Below are positions 16,980 to 26,110 of a DNA stretch of 44,310 nucleotides, piece by piece (positions within the stretch are counted from its first letter, which is position 1; each line of letters starts with the position of its first letter). The stretch is from Salaquimonas sp. (GTDB taxonomy: Bacteria > Pseudomonadota > Alphaproteobacteria > Rhizobiales > Rhizobiaceae): positions 1-44,310 of the forward strand of contig JANQQM010000023.1 of NCBI GenBank assembly GCA_028289365.1, given 5' to 3'. The translations under genes were made by a program, and so were the position numbers. The notes beneath the pieces are model-generated. The model was given only the letters and a program-made list of their open reading frames with translations, did not search any database and was not told where the DNA came from.

Positions 16980-18370
16980 ACGCAACCCACATCGCCGTAA
17001 TCGATATTGGAAAGACAAACGCGAAACTTGCGCTCGTCGACAGTACCGACCTGTCCGAGATTGCAGTGGTCACCAGGCCGAATACCGTATTGCAGGCCCC
17101 GCCCTACCCGCATTTTGATGTCGAAGCAATCTGGGAATTTTTGCTGGATGCGCTGAAGGAATTCGGTGTTCAACACGGCATCGATGCAATCTCGGTCACC
17201 ACACATGGGGCCTGCGGTGCATTGATCGCTGCCGATGGGAATCTTGCTGCGCCTATTCTCGACTATGAATATGCCGGACCTGACGCTGTGTCTGAGGCCT
17301 ATGACAAGATCCGTCCCGGGTTTGAGGAAACCGGCTCCCCAAGATTACCCATGGGTCTGAACCTGGGCGCACAGATATATTGGCAGTTTTCGCAGGATCC
17401 CGGCTTGCGGGATCGTACGGCCGCAATCGTCACTTACCCGCAATATTGGGGTCATCGCCTTACGGGGGCTTTGGCCTGCGACGTGTCCTCGCTTGGTTGC
17501 CACACTGACCTGTGGAATCCCGATGAAACGCGCTTTTCGTCATTGGTTGAACAGCTGGGCATCTCCGGCAAGATGGCTAAGCCACGAAGAGCTGCAGATG
17601 TACTCGGCCCCCTGTTGCCCGAGATCGCAGATCGAACAGGATTAGAGCCTAATACGCCTGTGCTTTGTGGCATCCACGATTCCAATGCTTCACTATTGCC
17701 CCATATCATGCGGCGCAATCCTCCGTTTTCGGTCGTTTCCACAGGCACCTGGGTCATTGCTATGACCGTAGGCGGCACCGAGGTATCGCTTGACCCGTCC
17801 CGCGACACACTCGTCAATGTCAATGCCTTGGGTGCGCCAGTGCCGTCGGCCCGCTTCATGGGCGGACGAGAGTTCGAGATTATCCTGGGCAGTCAAAGCG
17901 CGGTCTGCGACGATGATATCTTGTTCGCAGTTGCAGAAAACGGGCCATTTTTGATGCCTGCCGTCATTCGCGAGAGTGGCCCCTTTCAAGGGCGGCACCA
18001 TCGCTGGATCGGTTCGGAACCAGAGCCAGGAACACCGGAAAGGTCCGTTGCGCTTAGCTTCTACTTGGCCATGATGACGGCAGAGTGCCTGACTCTGACC
18101 GGGCACAATGGTCCGATCGTGGTCGAAGGACCCTTCGCCGCCAACTCTGAGTATTGCACGATGCTCTCTGCCGCGACGAAATGCCGGGTCATCACGGCTG
18201 AAAATGCAACTGGGACAAGTCAAGGTGCCGCCATGCTGGCAGTTTCGTCTGACACAGTGTCAATGATCAAAGAGACCGCACATCGTGTCTCCGATGACCA
18301 TGAGCTTTTAACGCTCTACGCAGAGAAGTGGCGAAACGCCGTCCGCCGAGGGTCGGAACTGGCATTTTAG
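16976..18370 (+). CDS. rhaK: Rhamnulokinase / FGGY-family sugar kinase
   Basis: 464 residues with two actin-like domains. The phosphate-binding loop [17 protein letters not shown] is at the N-terminus. The C-terminal half carries [23 protein letters not shown] (second phosphate/ADP loop) and [13 protein letters not shown]. It phosphorylates L-rhamnulose with ATP before RhaD cleaves it. In R. leguminosarum RhaK is also required for rhamnose transport through its ABC transporter, so a regulatory contact with RhaT is plausible. It is the last gene of rhaRSTPQUK and overlaps rhaU by four bases. No terminator hairpin was seen before the next gene. Confidence 0.93.
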   Translation: MNATHIAVIDIGKTNAKLALVDSTDLSEIAVVTRPNTVLQAPPYPHFDVEAIWEFLLDALKEFGVQHGIDAISVTTHGACGALIAADGNLAAPILDYEYAGPDAVSEAYDKIRPGFEETGSPRLPMGLNLGAQIYWQFSQDPGLRDRTAAIVTYPQYWGHRLTGALACDVSSLGCHTDLWNPDETRFSSLVEQLGISGKMAKPRRAADVLGPLLPEIADRTGLEPNTPVLCGIHDSNASLLPHIMRRNPPFSVVSTGTWVIAMTVGGTEVSLDPSRDTLVNVNALGAPVPSARFMGGREFEIILGSQSAVCDDDILFAVAENGPFLMPAVIRESGPFQGRHHRWIGSEPEPGTPERSVALSFYLAMMTAECLTLTGHNGPIVVEGPFAANSEYCTMLSAATKCRVITAENATGTSQGAAMLAVSSDTVSMIKETAHRVSDDHELLTLYAEKWRNAVRRGSELAF

Positions 18371-18454
18371 CGTTATTGGATTGATGTTGGTCTTGTTTCG
18401 GCAGTTGCCACAAGTGTTTAGCTGGGGCATTCTTCGATTTGAAATGATCAGTGT

Positions 18455-19183
18455 TTGGACAAGGAATATATCCAGCTTGTCAATGCGAAATGCCAGTTAA
18501 AAAATAAAACGAATATGCATAATATTAATAAAATTAAGTTTAGTACCATATATAATAAACTCAAAAGTGAGCCTGTTATAAATATTAATCCCAAATATAT
18601 AAATCACATGCACGGCAGTTTAAATTTGTATAGAAATAGATTATCTCATAAATCAAACAAAAATTATCTAATTAGAATACTTAATTATCGTGGTTTTATA
18701 TTAAATAACGATGATGTTAGAAAAATTTACGATTTTAAGAAAAGCAATACTTGTAAAAAAATAAAAAATTATATCGAAAATTCAAAACACCCAAAACGGA
18801 GTCGCTGGTATCAGGAGCTGACAGAACAGCTGATTGAAAGTGGTTCTGCCCATTATAAAAATCAACATTTTTCTAGTCAGACGGAGATTGATGAATTCTT
18901 CAATGTGTACGTAAATTCGCTATACAGCAGCATGCTCACTACCGGTTACAATGTGGCGTTGCAGAAAGAATATCCCAAATGTTTTATAGACGGGGATGGC
19001 AAAATAATTAAATGCCAGCATGGCAATCATCGATTTGTCTTTGCAAAGCTGTTGGGGGTCTCAAGCTTCCCATTGCAAATTATTGCGGTTCACGAAGATT
19101 GGTATATCAGAAATATTGGTACAACGATCGATCTGGAAAAACTGGGCCTGGCATTTCATGACATCATGAAAAAGCACAACTAG
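18455..19183 (+). CDS. A+T-rich hypothetical protein with ParB/Srx-like 'GNHRF' motif
   Basis: Up to 242 residues from TTG 18455; ATG 18515 (MHNINKIKF) is the better-looking start but has no clear ribosome site. Function is not recognised. The N-terminal half is very rich in Asn, Lys, Ile and Tyr, reflecting extremely A+T-rich DNA, while the C-terminal third is closer to the local composition. Near residue 190, DGDGKIIKCQHGNHRFVFAKLLGV resembles the 'DG.HR..A...LG' loop of ParB/sulfiredoxin-fold nucleotide-binding proteins; such proteins occur in surface-polysaccharide clusters. No partner gene is adjacent. Composition and isolation between two transporter loci suggest recent transfer. Confidence 0.65.
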   Translation: MDKEYIQLVNAKCQLKNKTNMHNINKIKFSTIYNKLKSEPVININPKYINHMHGSLNLYRNRLSHKSNKNYLIRILNYRGFILNNDDVRKIYDFKKSNTCKKIKNYIENSKHPKRSRWYQELTEQLIESGSAHYKNQHFSSQTEIDEFFNVYVNSLYSSMLTTGYNVALQKEYPKCFIDGDGKIIKCQHGNHRFVFAKLLGVSSFPLQIIAVHEDWYIRNIGTTIDLEKLGLAFHDIMKKHN

Positions 19184-19348
19184 TTGATTTCAGGAAATAT
19201 CATCAGTTTGCGGGCTATGTTCATCGATCTAGCCCTCAATTTACTGGCCCAGCAGGTACCAATACAGGAGAGCCATACGCTTAATTTGGTATTGCGGCGA
19301 ACTTGCCACTGGTTCGGTTGTTTTACGACGGTTTATCGGCGATCTTCG

Positions 19349-20254
19349 TTAGATCGATGGAATGACATAATCGGGACAAATGCCCGATGCCTTGATGCAA
19401 TCGGTAATGTCCAGAGACTTCAGAACGCCATGGCCTGTTACCAGGATGGTTGACATGCCAGCCGCTGCACCACCCAAAATATCTGTGTGGAGCGTATCCC
19501 CAATCATGACAGCCCGTTTGCGGTTAAACTCGACAGGCAATCTGGAAAACAACGCATCAAATGCATTTGCATAGGGCTTGCCAAAAAATATAGGCTCCAA
19601 CCCCAACTGATCCGTTAGCCGATGGGCATATTCTCCTGGCTCGATGTTGAACGCGGACTCCCATGGCGAAGCCAGATCCGGATTGCCAATCAATACCGGC
19701 CTCGCATGCCTGTGCAATTCGTCGCGAATAGCGGCGAAAACTGCATCGTCAATGGTTCGGGAACTCATTAGAATAAACCCGTCGCAGGATCGCCATTCCC
19801 TTTTACGCAAGTTGATGAGTTCGAAGGGCACCCCAAGCTCGCCTGGCAAATGGTGGTCGGCCAGGGTAATCGCCCATGTCCAATGACTTGGATAGGCAGA
19901 AAGATTTGCTGCCAGCACCTGTCGACTACTGATTATTTCACTGGCACTGAATTCGAAACCAAGTTTCGCATATTTCGAAGTCAGATCCTTTATGGGTGTC
20001 GTTGCGGCATTGGTGAGGACAAAAACCTGCTTGCCTTCTTTCCTCAAATATTCAAGGCATACTGCCGCTCCATCGATAGGTGCATCGCCGACATTCAAAA
20101 CACCGAAAGAATCGAAAACGAAGACATCAAAATTGGATGCGAGGTCAGAAAGACCATCCGCAAGCTTGAATTTCCCCTGCAAATCCAGTTTCGGCAATCG
20201 GCCTCGAATTTCCTGGTATCTCTGGAAAACCCAGTTTGAATCCGGATTTTGCAT
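19349..20254 (-). CDS. HAD-IIA family hydrolase (NagD/TIGR01459-like)
   Basis: 301 residues. Motif I is FDSFGV (nucleophile Asp48), motif II VLTNAA, the conserved lysine lies in FFGKPYANAF, and motif III is GDTLHTDILGG; the cap sits between motifs II and III, as in class IIA. The second Asp of the usual DxD is Phe50. Ordinary HAD phosphatases keep Asp there; phosphonatases (Ala) and dehalogenases (Tyr) do not. The gene is divergent from phnD across 183 bases, so it may act on something derived from the imported phosphorus compound, but that is inference. It is cytoplasmic. No signal peptide is seen. Confidence 0.85.
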   Translation of the reverse strand: MQNPDSNWVFQRYQEIRGRLPKLDLQGKFKLADGLSDLASNFDVFVFDSFGVLNVGDAPIDGAAVCLEYLRKEGKQVFVLTNAATTPIKDLTSKYAKLGFEFSASEIISSRQVLAANLSAYPSHWTWAITLADHHLPGELGVPFELINLRKREWRSCDGFILMSSRTIDDAVFAAIRDELHRHARPVLIGNPDLASPWESAFNIEPGEYAHRLTDQLGLEPIFFGKPYANAFDALFSRLPVEFNRKRAVMIGDTLHTDILGGAAAGMSTILVTGHGVLKSLDITDCIKASGICPDYVIPSI

Positions 20255-20393
20255 GTCTGGTAAATTGCTCCCAAAATTCTCAAATCGTGTTCATGCTTAC
20301 CGAATATTCTGGGGATATTCGCTCACACATTCGATTTAAATCGCTGGATTTTCAACGGATTTCACTGCATCATCCTGGCGCAAGATACTAGAT

Positions 20394-20409
20394 TGAAAAC
20401 GTGCTTGGA
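20394..20409 (+). repeat. 16-bp direct repeat, left copy, upstream of phnD
   Basis: TGAAAACGTGCTTGGA occurs here and again at 23907-23922, just after the last phnE gene, in the same orientation. Both copies are preceded by a CTAG-containing stretch. The pair brackets the phnDCEE genes exactly. Confidence 0.7.
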
Positions 20410-20437
20410 AAAATAAAATAACAATCGGGAGGAATGC

Positions 20438-21397
20438 ATGAGGAAATTAATTGGATCGCTATTGGTACTTAGTGCTTTGTGTTGGGCAGGAACTGCCAAT
20501 GCACAAGATTGCCCAAGGGGAACTCTGGATGAGCAATATTGCGACTACAATAACGACCTGGTAGCTGACTTGCCACGTGATGACTCGCAATGGGTCGATC
20601 CGGATACGATCATTTTTTCCTATACGCCTGTCGAGGATCCAGCCGTTTACGCCAAGGTATGGGACGGCTTCATCAATCACATGGCTGATGTGACTGGCAA
20701 GAAGGTCGTTTTCTTCCCCGTTCAATCCTATGCGGCTCAATACGAGGCCATGCGATCGGGCAGATTGCATATTGCAGGCGTCAATACTGGTGGTAATCCG
20801 GTAGCGGTTTCCTGCGCGGGGCTCGTTCCATTCGCAATGATGGCGGCAAAGGATGGTTCATTTGGATATGAAATGGAAATTCTTGTGCCCGCCGACAGCG
20901 ATATCCAGACGCCGGCGGATTTGAAAGGCAAGACGCTGGCATTTACATCCCCCACTTCAAATTCCGGCTTCAAGGCGCCTTCCGCAATCTTGAAGAGCGA
21001 GTTTGGCCTGGTCGCTGATGAGGACTTCCAAACAACATTCTCCGGCAAGCACGACAATTCCATCCTTGGAGTTGCCAACAATGACTACGAAGCCGCAGCC
21101 GTTGCCAACTCTGTTCTGAAAAGAATGGTCGACCGCAACGCGGTTGATCCGGCAAGCTACAGAAGCATCTACAAATCCCAGACCTTCCCGACCACCGGGT
21201 ATGGCCACGCGCACAACCTGCATCCGGTCGTTGCCGCGAAGATCAAGGAAGCTTTTTTCTCGTTCCCGTGGGAAGGCTCGGACCTGCAGAAGGAATTTCA
21301 GAAAGAAGGCCGGTTTGTATCCATCCATCACAAGAGTGATTGGGCGGTGATCCGCCAGATTGATGCTGCAAATGGCGTAAGCTACGATTGCAAGTAG
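20438..21397 (+). CDS. phnD: Phosphonate/phosphite-type ABC transporter binding protein
   Basis: 319 residues; GGGAGGA precedes ATG 20438. The signal peptide MRKLIGSLLVLSALCWAGTA is cleaved near ANA|QD. The mature start has CPRGTLDEQYCD, a cysteine pair seen in a marine-type PhnD branch. The core follows the PhnD/PtxB fold: PVQSYAAQYEAMRSGRLHIAG, GKTLAFTSPTSNSGFKAP (the SxTSxSG phosphonate-binding loop) and DYEAAAVANSVLKRM. The ligand may be 2-aminoethylphosphonate, another phosphonate, phosphite or hypophosphite; motifs do not decide. A GC-rich stem-loop follows. No Pho box was seen upstream. Confidence 0.88.
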   Translation: MRKLIGSLLVLSALCWAGTANAQDCPRGTLDEQYCDYNNDLVADLPRDDSQWVDPDTIIFSYTPVEDPAVYAKVWDGFINHMADVTGKKVVFFPVQSYAAQYEAMRSGRLHIAGVNTGGNPVAVSCAGLVPFAMMAAKDGSFGYEMEILVPADSDIQTPADLKGKTLAFTSPTSNSGFKAPSAILKSEFGLVADEDFQTTFSGKHDNSILGVANNDYEAAAVANSVLKRMVDRNAVDPASYRSIYKSQTFPTTGYGHAHNLHPVVAAKIKEAFFSFPWEGSDLQKEFQKEGRFVSIHHKSDWAVIRQIDAANGVSYDCK

Positions 21398-21419
21398 GAT
21401 CTGTTGACGACTGACTAAG

Positions 21420-21448
21420 CACCGCCGGTCAATTTATGGCCGGCGGTG
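21420..21448 (+). terminator. Stem-loop between phnD and phnC
   Basis: CACCGCCGG (21420-21428) and CCGGCGGTG (21440-21448) form a perfect nine-bp stem with an 11-base loop. No T-run follows, so it is more likely to stabilise phnD mRNA or reduce downstream expression than to end transcription. Confidence 0.65.
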
Positions 21449-21476
21449 AATTGCAACATTCTTTCTGCGGAAATCC

Positions 21477-22280
21477 ATGCTGCGTCTTGATAAACTCCAT
21501 AAGCGCTACCCCACGGGCGATGAAGCACTAAAGGGTGTGACGCTTGAAATCCCTGATGGCCAGGTTATTGCGCTCATCGGACCGTCCGGTGCTGGCAAAT
21601 CCACGCTGATCCGATGTATCAATCGTCTCGTCGAACCAACTTCGGGCAGTGTAAAGCTGGGTGACACCGAGCTGACCACCCTGTCTTCCGGTGCTCTACG
21701 GGCAGCGCGCAGAAGAATGGGTATGATCTTCCAGGAATACGCCTTGGTCGAGCGGCTGACTGTCATGGAGAATGTGTTGTCGGGCCGCCTGGGTTATGTC
21801 GGTTTTTGGCAAAGCTGGTTTCGCCGCTTCCCACCCAAGGATATTCGTGAGGCGTTCCGGCTTCTCGACAGGGTCGGCCTGATGACAATGGCCGACAAGC
21901 GGGCAGACGAATTGTCCGGTGGTCAGCGCCAGCGCGTAGGTATTGCCAGGGCGTTGATACAGGACCCAGAACTGTTACTGGTAGATGAACCGACCGCAAG
22001 CCTTGATCCGAAGACATCACGGCAAATCATGCGGCTCATCTGCGAATTGTGCCGTGAGCGCAAACTGTCGGCGATCATCAACATCCACGATGTGCTTCTG
22101 GCTCAGATGTTTGCCGAACGCATCGTCGGATTGCGCCTGGGAGAGATTGTCTACGACGGCCCACCCTCCGGATTGAAACCGGATGTCCTGACGGAAATCT
22201 ATGGCGAAGAGGATTGGGAATCGACGATAGAAAAGGTCGACGAAGAAGATGAGGAAGACCTGGAGGCTGTGGCCAAATGA
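21477..22280 (+). CDS. phnC: Phosphonate-type ABC transporter ATP-binding protein
   Basis: 267 residues. Walker [10 protein letters not shown] at 35-43, signature [15 protein letters not shown], Walker [14 protein letters not shown], and the Q-loop in [15 protein letters not shown], all intact. It matches PhnC. It has an unusual acidic C-terminal tail ([16 protein letters not shown]), about 15 residues beyond the usual end. It energises uptake through the two PhnE subunits at the inner membrane. Its stop overlaps the first phnE start by four bases. Confidence 0.92.
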   Translation: MLRLDKLHKRYPTGDEALKGVTLEIPDGQVIALIGPSGAGKSTLIRCINRLVEPTSGSVKLGDTELTTLSSGALRAARRRMGMIFQEYALVERLTVMENVLSGRLGYVGFWQSWFRRFPPKDIREAFRLLDRVGLMTMADKRADELSGGQRQRVGIARALIQDPELLLVDEPTASLDPKTSRQIMRLICELCRERKLSAIINIHDVLLAQMFAERIVGLRLGEIVYDGPPSGLKPDVLTEIYGEEDWESTIEKVDEEDEEDLEAVAK

Positions 22281-23089
22281 GCATGGCCGCAGAGACCCGC
22301 TATCCCGATCGTTGGCGAAAACCGCCGCTTATCAAAAGCAGCCTGCTGCGCTGGTGTCTATGGCTTGGAGCCGCCATTTATCTCGCGCTCGCGCTTGGCA
22401 CGATGGATATCAATTGGCAACGGGTTGCCGAGGGCCTTCCACGTGGTCAGAAATTTGTTACAGCATTTTTTCCGCCGGACTTTATCAGCCGGTGGGACTC
22501 GATTGTTGAAGGAATCCTGGAAAGTATCTGGATGACCGTCATCTCGACGGTCGCAGGAATTGCTCTGTCTGTGCCAGTCGGGCTTGGGGCGGCCAGAAAT
22601 CTTGCACCCATGCCGGTATATCTGTCCTGCCGCGGAATCATTGCGTTATCCAGGACTTTCCCCGAGGTTATTTTGGCGATTTTTGCGGTAAAATTGTTTG
22701 GCTTTGGCCCGTTTGCAGGCTTCCTGGCGCTTTCGATTGCAACGATCGGCTTCTTCGCCAAGCTACTGGCAGAAGACATCGAGGACTGCGATCCCGGTCA
22801 GGCGGAAGCCGTCAAGGCGACCGGCGCGAACTGGTTCCAATGGATCAATTATGCAATCCAGCCTCAGGTCATGCCTAGGATGATCGGCTTGTCGGTCTAC
22901 CGTCTGGATATCAATTTCCGTGAATCGGCTGTTGTCGGTATCGTTGGAGGCGGCGGCATTGGCGCGACCCTGCTGACTGCCTTTGACCGGTATGAATTTG
23001 ACTCTGCTGCAGCAATTCTCGTGACAATCATCGTGATTGTGATGGTACTCGAATATTGCTCCGGCTATTTGCGCAAGTGGGTTCAGTAA
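22277..23089 (+). CDS. phnE: Phosphonate-type ABC transporter permease 1
   Basis: 270 residues. A membrane protein of the BPD_transp_1/PhnE family: a first helix near 25-45, five more after residue 75, and the cytoplasmic ATPase-contact loop [20 protein letters not shown] followed by [19 protein letters not shown]. It overlaps phnC and the second phnE (TAATG), so the three are coupled. Tandem phnE genes are common in alphaproteobacteria and form a heterodimeric channel. Confidence 0.9.
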   Translation: MSMAAETRYPDRWRKPPLIKSSLLRWCLWLGAAIYLALALGTMDINWQRVAEGLPRGQKFVTAFFPPDFISRWDSIVEGILESIWMTVISTVAGIALSVPVGLGAARNLAPMPVYLSCRGIIALSRTFPEVILAIFAVKLFGFGPFAGFLALSIATIGFFAKLLAEDIEDCDPGQAEAVKATGANWFQWINYAIQPQVMPRMIGLSVYRLDINFRESAVVGIVGGGGIGATLLTAFDRYEFDSAAAILVTIIVIVMVLEYCSGYLRKWVQ

Positions 23090-23901
23090 TGGTCACGATC
23101 AATACAGATGACGGACCAATCTGGCGACGTCGAACTACTGCTCAGCAATGGATGCATTGGTTATGCTGGTTGATAGGCGTTGCGATCGTTGTCTATTGCT
23201 GGAAATTGATTTCTGACAGAACGATCTGGTTCTTTGTAACCGACGCCGGGACACAGGCTGCTGATCTCGCGACACGCATGGTGCCGCCAAAATGGTCCTA
23301 TATGGAAAAGCTCTGGATCCCGGTCTGGGATACCATCAATATTGCCACGCTTGGAACTCTGCTTGCCCTGGTCGCTGCATTTCCAATTGCATTTCTGGCG
23401 GCACGCAATACCACACCAAACAAGGCGGTCCGTGCAATTGCACTGCTGGTGATCGTGTCGTCGCGCTCGATCAACTCACTTATCTGGGCCTTGATGCTCG
23501 TCGCGATTATCGGACCGGGCGTGTTTGCCGGTGTCCTGGCAATCGGATTTCGGTCCATCGGCTTCTGTGCCAAGCTGCTTTACGAGGCAATCGAGGAGAT
23601 TGATCCCAATCAAGTCGAAGCAATTGAAGCGACCGGTGCGACAGGCGGCCAAAAGCTGATCTATGGCGTAATTCCGCAAATTCTGCCGACTTTCGCAGGT
23701 ATCTCTGTATTCCGATGGGACATCAACATCCGGGAATCGACGGTTTTGGGACTTGTCGGCGCAGGTGGTATCGGTCTGCAGCTTGATGCATCCATCTCGA
23801 CCTTGGCCTGGACCCAGGTATCCCTGATTTTGCTGGTTATTCTGGCAACGGTGATTGTCAGCGAATGGGTTTCAGCCAAGGTCCGGCATGCAATAATCTA
23901 G
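23089..23901 (+). CDS. phnE: Phosphonate-type ABC transporter permease 2
   Basis: 270 residues from ATG 23089, chosen because it overlaps the previous stop as TAATG; a longer in-frame start at 23056 lies inside the first phnE. It is a paralogue of permease 1, with ATPase-contact loop EAIEATGATGGQKLIYGVIP and DINIRESTVLGLVGAGGIG. The first helix is near residues 22-42 and the periplasmic stretch after it differs from permease 1. It is the last gene of the transporter. A 16-bp repeat of the sequence found before phnD begins five bases after the stop; no terminator hairpin is seen. Confidence 0.9.
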   Translation: MVTINTDDGPIWRRRTTAQQWMHWLCWLIGVAIVVYCWKLISDRTIWFFVTDAGTQAADLATRMVPPKWSYMEKLWIPVWDTINIATLGTLLALVAAFPIAFLAARNTTPNKAVRAIALLVIVSSRSINSLIWALMLVAIIGPGVFAGVLAIGFRSIGFCAKLLYEAIEEIDPNQVEAIEATGATGGQKLIYGVIPQILPTFAGISVFRWDINIRESTVLGLVGAGGIGLQLDASISTLAWTQVSLILLVILATVIVSEWVSAKVRHAII

Positions 23902-23906
23902 TAGTC

Positions 23907-23922
23907 TGAAAACGTGCTTGGA
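23907..23922 (+). repeat. 16-bp direct repeat, right copy, downstream of second phnE
   Basis: Exact copy of TGAAAACGTGCTTGGA at 20394-20409. It starts five bases after the end of the second phnE gene, so the pair encloses the phnDCEE genes and nothing else. Confidence 0.7.
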
Positions 23923-23958
23923 TTTATAACAAGCCGGCGAGGCAGATCCGCTTCAAAG

Positions 23959-24372
23959 CTATCGAACAATAAACAGCGAGACTTTCGAATGGGTAGCAAT
24001 CTTGCTGCTGTTGGAAGGCCAAAAATGGTCACTGAACCTGGGTTCATGCGAAGCCATGACAACCAGATCTGCTCCGGTCTCCTCGACTGCCCGCAGCAAT
24101 ACATCATCGACATCAAGAACAATATCATGAGCGATGAACGAATGAGAAGAAGCCGAGATGCCGTGCATCGTTGCCTGCTTTTCTGCAAATTCGCTTAGCT
24201 TGCGTTCGAACTCTTCCGGGTTCTTTGCGACTTCGCTTGGTTGGTCGATAGTCACACCAACATAACAAAGCTCACACTTAAAGTGCAGGGCAAGATCGGC
24301 GGCAATCGTAAGCGATTTTTCCAGTTGTTCCAGATGAGTCAGATCAACGGGCACCATGATTTTTTTGTACAT
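23959..24372 (-). CDS. Universal stress protein (UspA family)
   Basis: 137 residues from ATG 24372, which has GGAG six bases upstream; a longer in-frame start exists but lacks a site. The UspA fold is clear: YKKIMVPVDLTH at the N-terminus, a middle ITIAADLALHF-type helix region, and VMASHEPRFSDHFWPSNSSK near the end. Most ATP-binding members have G-x-x-G-(9)-G-S; here the final motif reads PSN instead of GSN and the first glycines are missing, so it may be a non-nucleotide-binding type. A perfect FNR/FixK-like box lies 210 bases upstream. It is convergent with the phn operon. Confidence 0.9.
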   Translation of the reverse strand: MYKKIMVPVDLTHLEQLEKSLTIAADLALHFKCELCYVGVTIDQPSEVAKNPEEFERKLSEFAEKQATMHGISASSHSFIAHDIVLDVDDVLLRAVEETGADLVVMASHEPRFSDHFWPSNSSKIATHSKVSLFIVR

Positions 24373-24727
24373 TTTGATCTCCGTAGTTTCGTAACTCTCA
24401 AAAATCTCGTTGCCGAGCCATATCAAGAACCTCGTTCTCGACTTAGGCAATGTCCTCGTCAGTATTTGAGTTGGGCTCTGGCTCTGTCTTGTCAAGCTTT
24501 CTGATGAATATTGACCGTATCTGCAACCATGAGCCCCAGGCTGTCTCCTTGACGAAGACGCCTGGCGATAAGATTCAGCTATTGAAAATGATCAATGAAA
24601 AAGGCGATTGTCAATCTCGGCATGTGTGACAAAATTTCAATACAAACATACACTTAATTATGGAACAGATCGCCAACTCTGGTAAATAGAAACCAGAGAT
24701 CCAAGACATCAGGTTTGAAATCTTGCC
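24373..24727. other. Divergent gap between Usp gene and membrane-protein gene
   Basis: About 355 bases without a gene. The middle contains one perfect FNR/FixK-type site at 24582-24595 (listed separately). The right half is A+T-rich and probably holds the promoter for the gene at 24728. No repeat or RNA gene was recognised. Confidence 0.45.
24582..24595. promoter_or_regulatory. FNR/FixK/Anr-type box
   Basis: TTGA-AAATGA-TCAA matches the TTGA-N6-TCAA consensus perfectly. It sits 210 bases upstream of the universal stress gene and 133 bases upstream of the membrane-protein gene on the other strand. Usp genes are frequent members of low-oxygen regulons in rhizobia and relatives, so it probably serves the stress gene, though the distance implies a long leader. 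Confidence 0.55.
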
Positions 24728-26023
24728 ATGGGACAACCGCTTAAAAAGAAAGATCTGATCAGGGTTGCGACAGCAATCAACAATGGCGCCAAAATCGATG
24801 CTGATCTCGTCAAGCCGTTCGCCGATTTCAAGTTTGAAGAATCTTCTACGCTGAGCCGTTTCATGCTCAAGAGCGCTGCCGCGATCTCATTCTTCTTTGC
24901 GTCCGTGCTGGTGATATTTCCGGAGGTTAGAGAATATCTGATTGGTGTGTTGCCAAGCTATTTCGAGCTGTCTGATCGGGTTCGAAATTCACTCGATTTT
25001 ATCTGGGGACTGGTGGGCAGTCCTGTCAAAAAAAATCACCTGATGTACCACCTTCCAAACATTATCATTTTTGCATTTGGCGCAGCTGGTGTTCGACAGA
25101 TATGGCGCAAACTGCACAAAAATCACTGGAAAGATCAAGTCCTGCAGGCGCAAGAAAAGTTGAAAACAATGGCTCAGGAAGGAACCGGCAGATTCAATTT
25201 TCCGAAGGGGTTTTCATTGTTGTTTGTCGGCGAAGGAGACCAAATCGCCCGAAGCCTCACGATCGATGAACCTGATCTGGGTGTTACCATAGCCTCCCAG
25301 AAGCAATCCTATACCGATTTATGGGGCAAGTACGAAACTGGCGAGGGCGAAGAGGGATTCGGTCGCGTACTTGAACAGGTCAACGCTATCGATGCCGGAG
25401 AGTATGTCCTATTCCCGATAATCTATGAACATTTGTTTTTACCGGGCCCAGGCGACTATGACGTTGCGCCCCATCGTATAGACATTGCAGTAAGCAGAAT
25501 TAGAGATTTCGAAAATCAAAAAGGCTGGGACAAGAAGCCGATTATCATTGTTGGCGACAAGGAGCAGAAAAGCAGCTTTGTTACAGCATCCAGGACCGGT
25601 CCCATTGCTTCCGAAAACGTGGAGATCAGTTTGCGAACAATCGCAAACAAATATGACGATATCACTATTCTGGATTCGACCGAGGCAACACTCCGGAAAA
25701 TCATCGAAATTGCCGATGGTAGGCAGATATTGTTCAGGTCTTCAGATCAGGGAGTTGGAAGATATAGCGAAGAATTCTATCACCGACTTTCATTGCTTGA
25801 ATACCAACCTTCCAGAGACGATACGCTAACGATCGGCTACGATATTTCAGACTTGGAGACCGAACATCAGGTGGTTTCCCAGAAACAGTCAGCGTTCTTG
25901 CCGGTTATACTTTCCCGCGATGTTTTTGACGGATTGATAAAAAGTCATCTGCACGAGAAACCGTATATCTTTGTCCCCCATTTGATTAAACAGGAGCTCA
26001 AGGAACTGGTGGAAATGCAATAG
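24728..26023 (+). CDS. Unknown protein with two membrane helices and a large C-terminal cytoplasmic domain
   Basis: 431 residues, family not recognised. The N-terminal 45 residues are soluble; hydrophobic segments lie near 46-66 (SAAAISFFFASVLVIFPE) and 108-125 (NIIIFAFGAAGV). A basic, coiled-coil-like stretch follows, and from about residue 155 there is a globular alpha/beta domain. LLFVGEGDQIARSL, near 165, recalls a nucleotide-binding beta-strand/glycine turn as in RCK/TrkA-type domains, and KPIIIVGDKEQ near 275 could be a second beta-alpha unit. That is suggestive only. The ATG at 24728 has no strong ribosome site. It stands alone and converges with the MFS gene. Confidence 0.75.
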   Translation: MGQPLKKKDLIRVATAINNGAKIDADLVKPFADFKFEESSTLSRFMLKSAAAISFFFASVLVIFPEVREYLIGVLPSYFELSDRVRNSLDFIWGLVGSPVKKNHLMYHLPNIIIFAFGAAGVRQIWRKLHKNHWKDQVLQAQEKLKTMAQEGTGRFNFPKGFSLLFVGEGDQIARSLTIDEPDLGVTIASQKQSYTDLWGKYETGEGEEGFGRVLEQVNAIDAGEYVLFPIIYEHLFLPGPGDYDVAPHRIDIAVSRIRDFENQKGWDKKPIIIVGDKEQKSSFVTASRTGPIASENVEISLRTIANKYDDITILDSTEATLRKIIEIADGRQILFRSSDQGVGRYSEEFYHRLSLLEYQPSRDDTLTIGYDISDLETEHQVVSQKQSAFLPVILSRDVFDGLIKSHLHEKPYIFVPHLIKQELKELVEMQ

Positions 26024-26110
26024 AGACGATCGGCGGCGGCATTCTGATCGATCAGCATTTCTGGGATCGGCGACGTGCAGGCTTGCTGATGCATGAGCTT
26101 ATGAGTCGCA

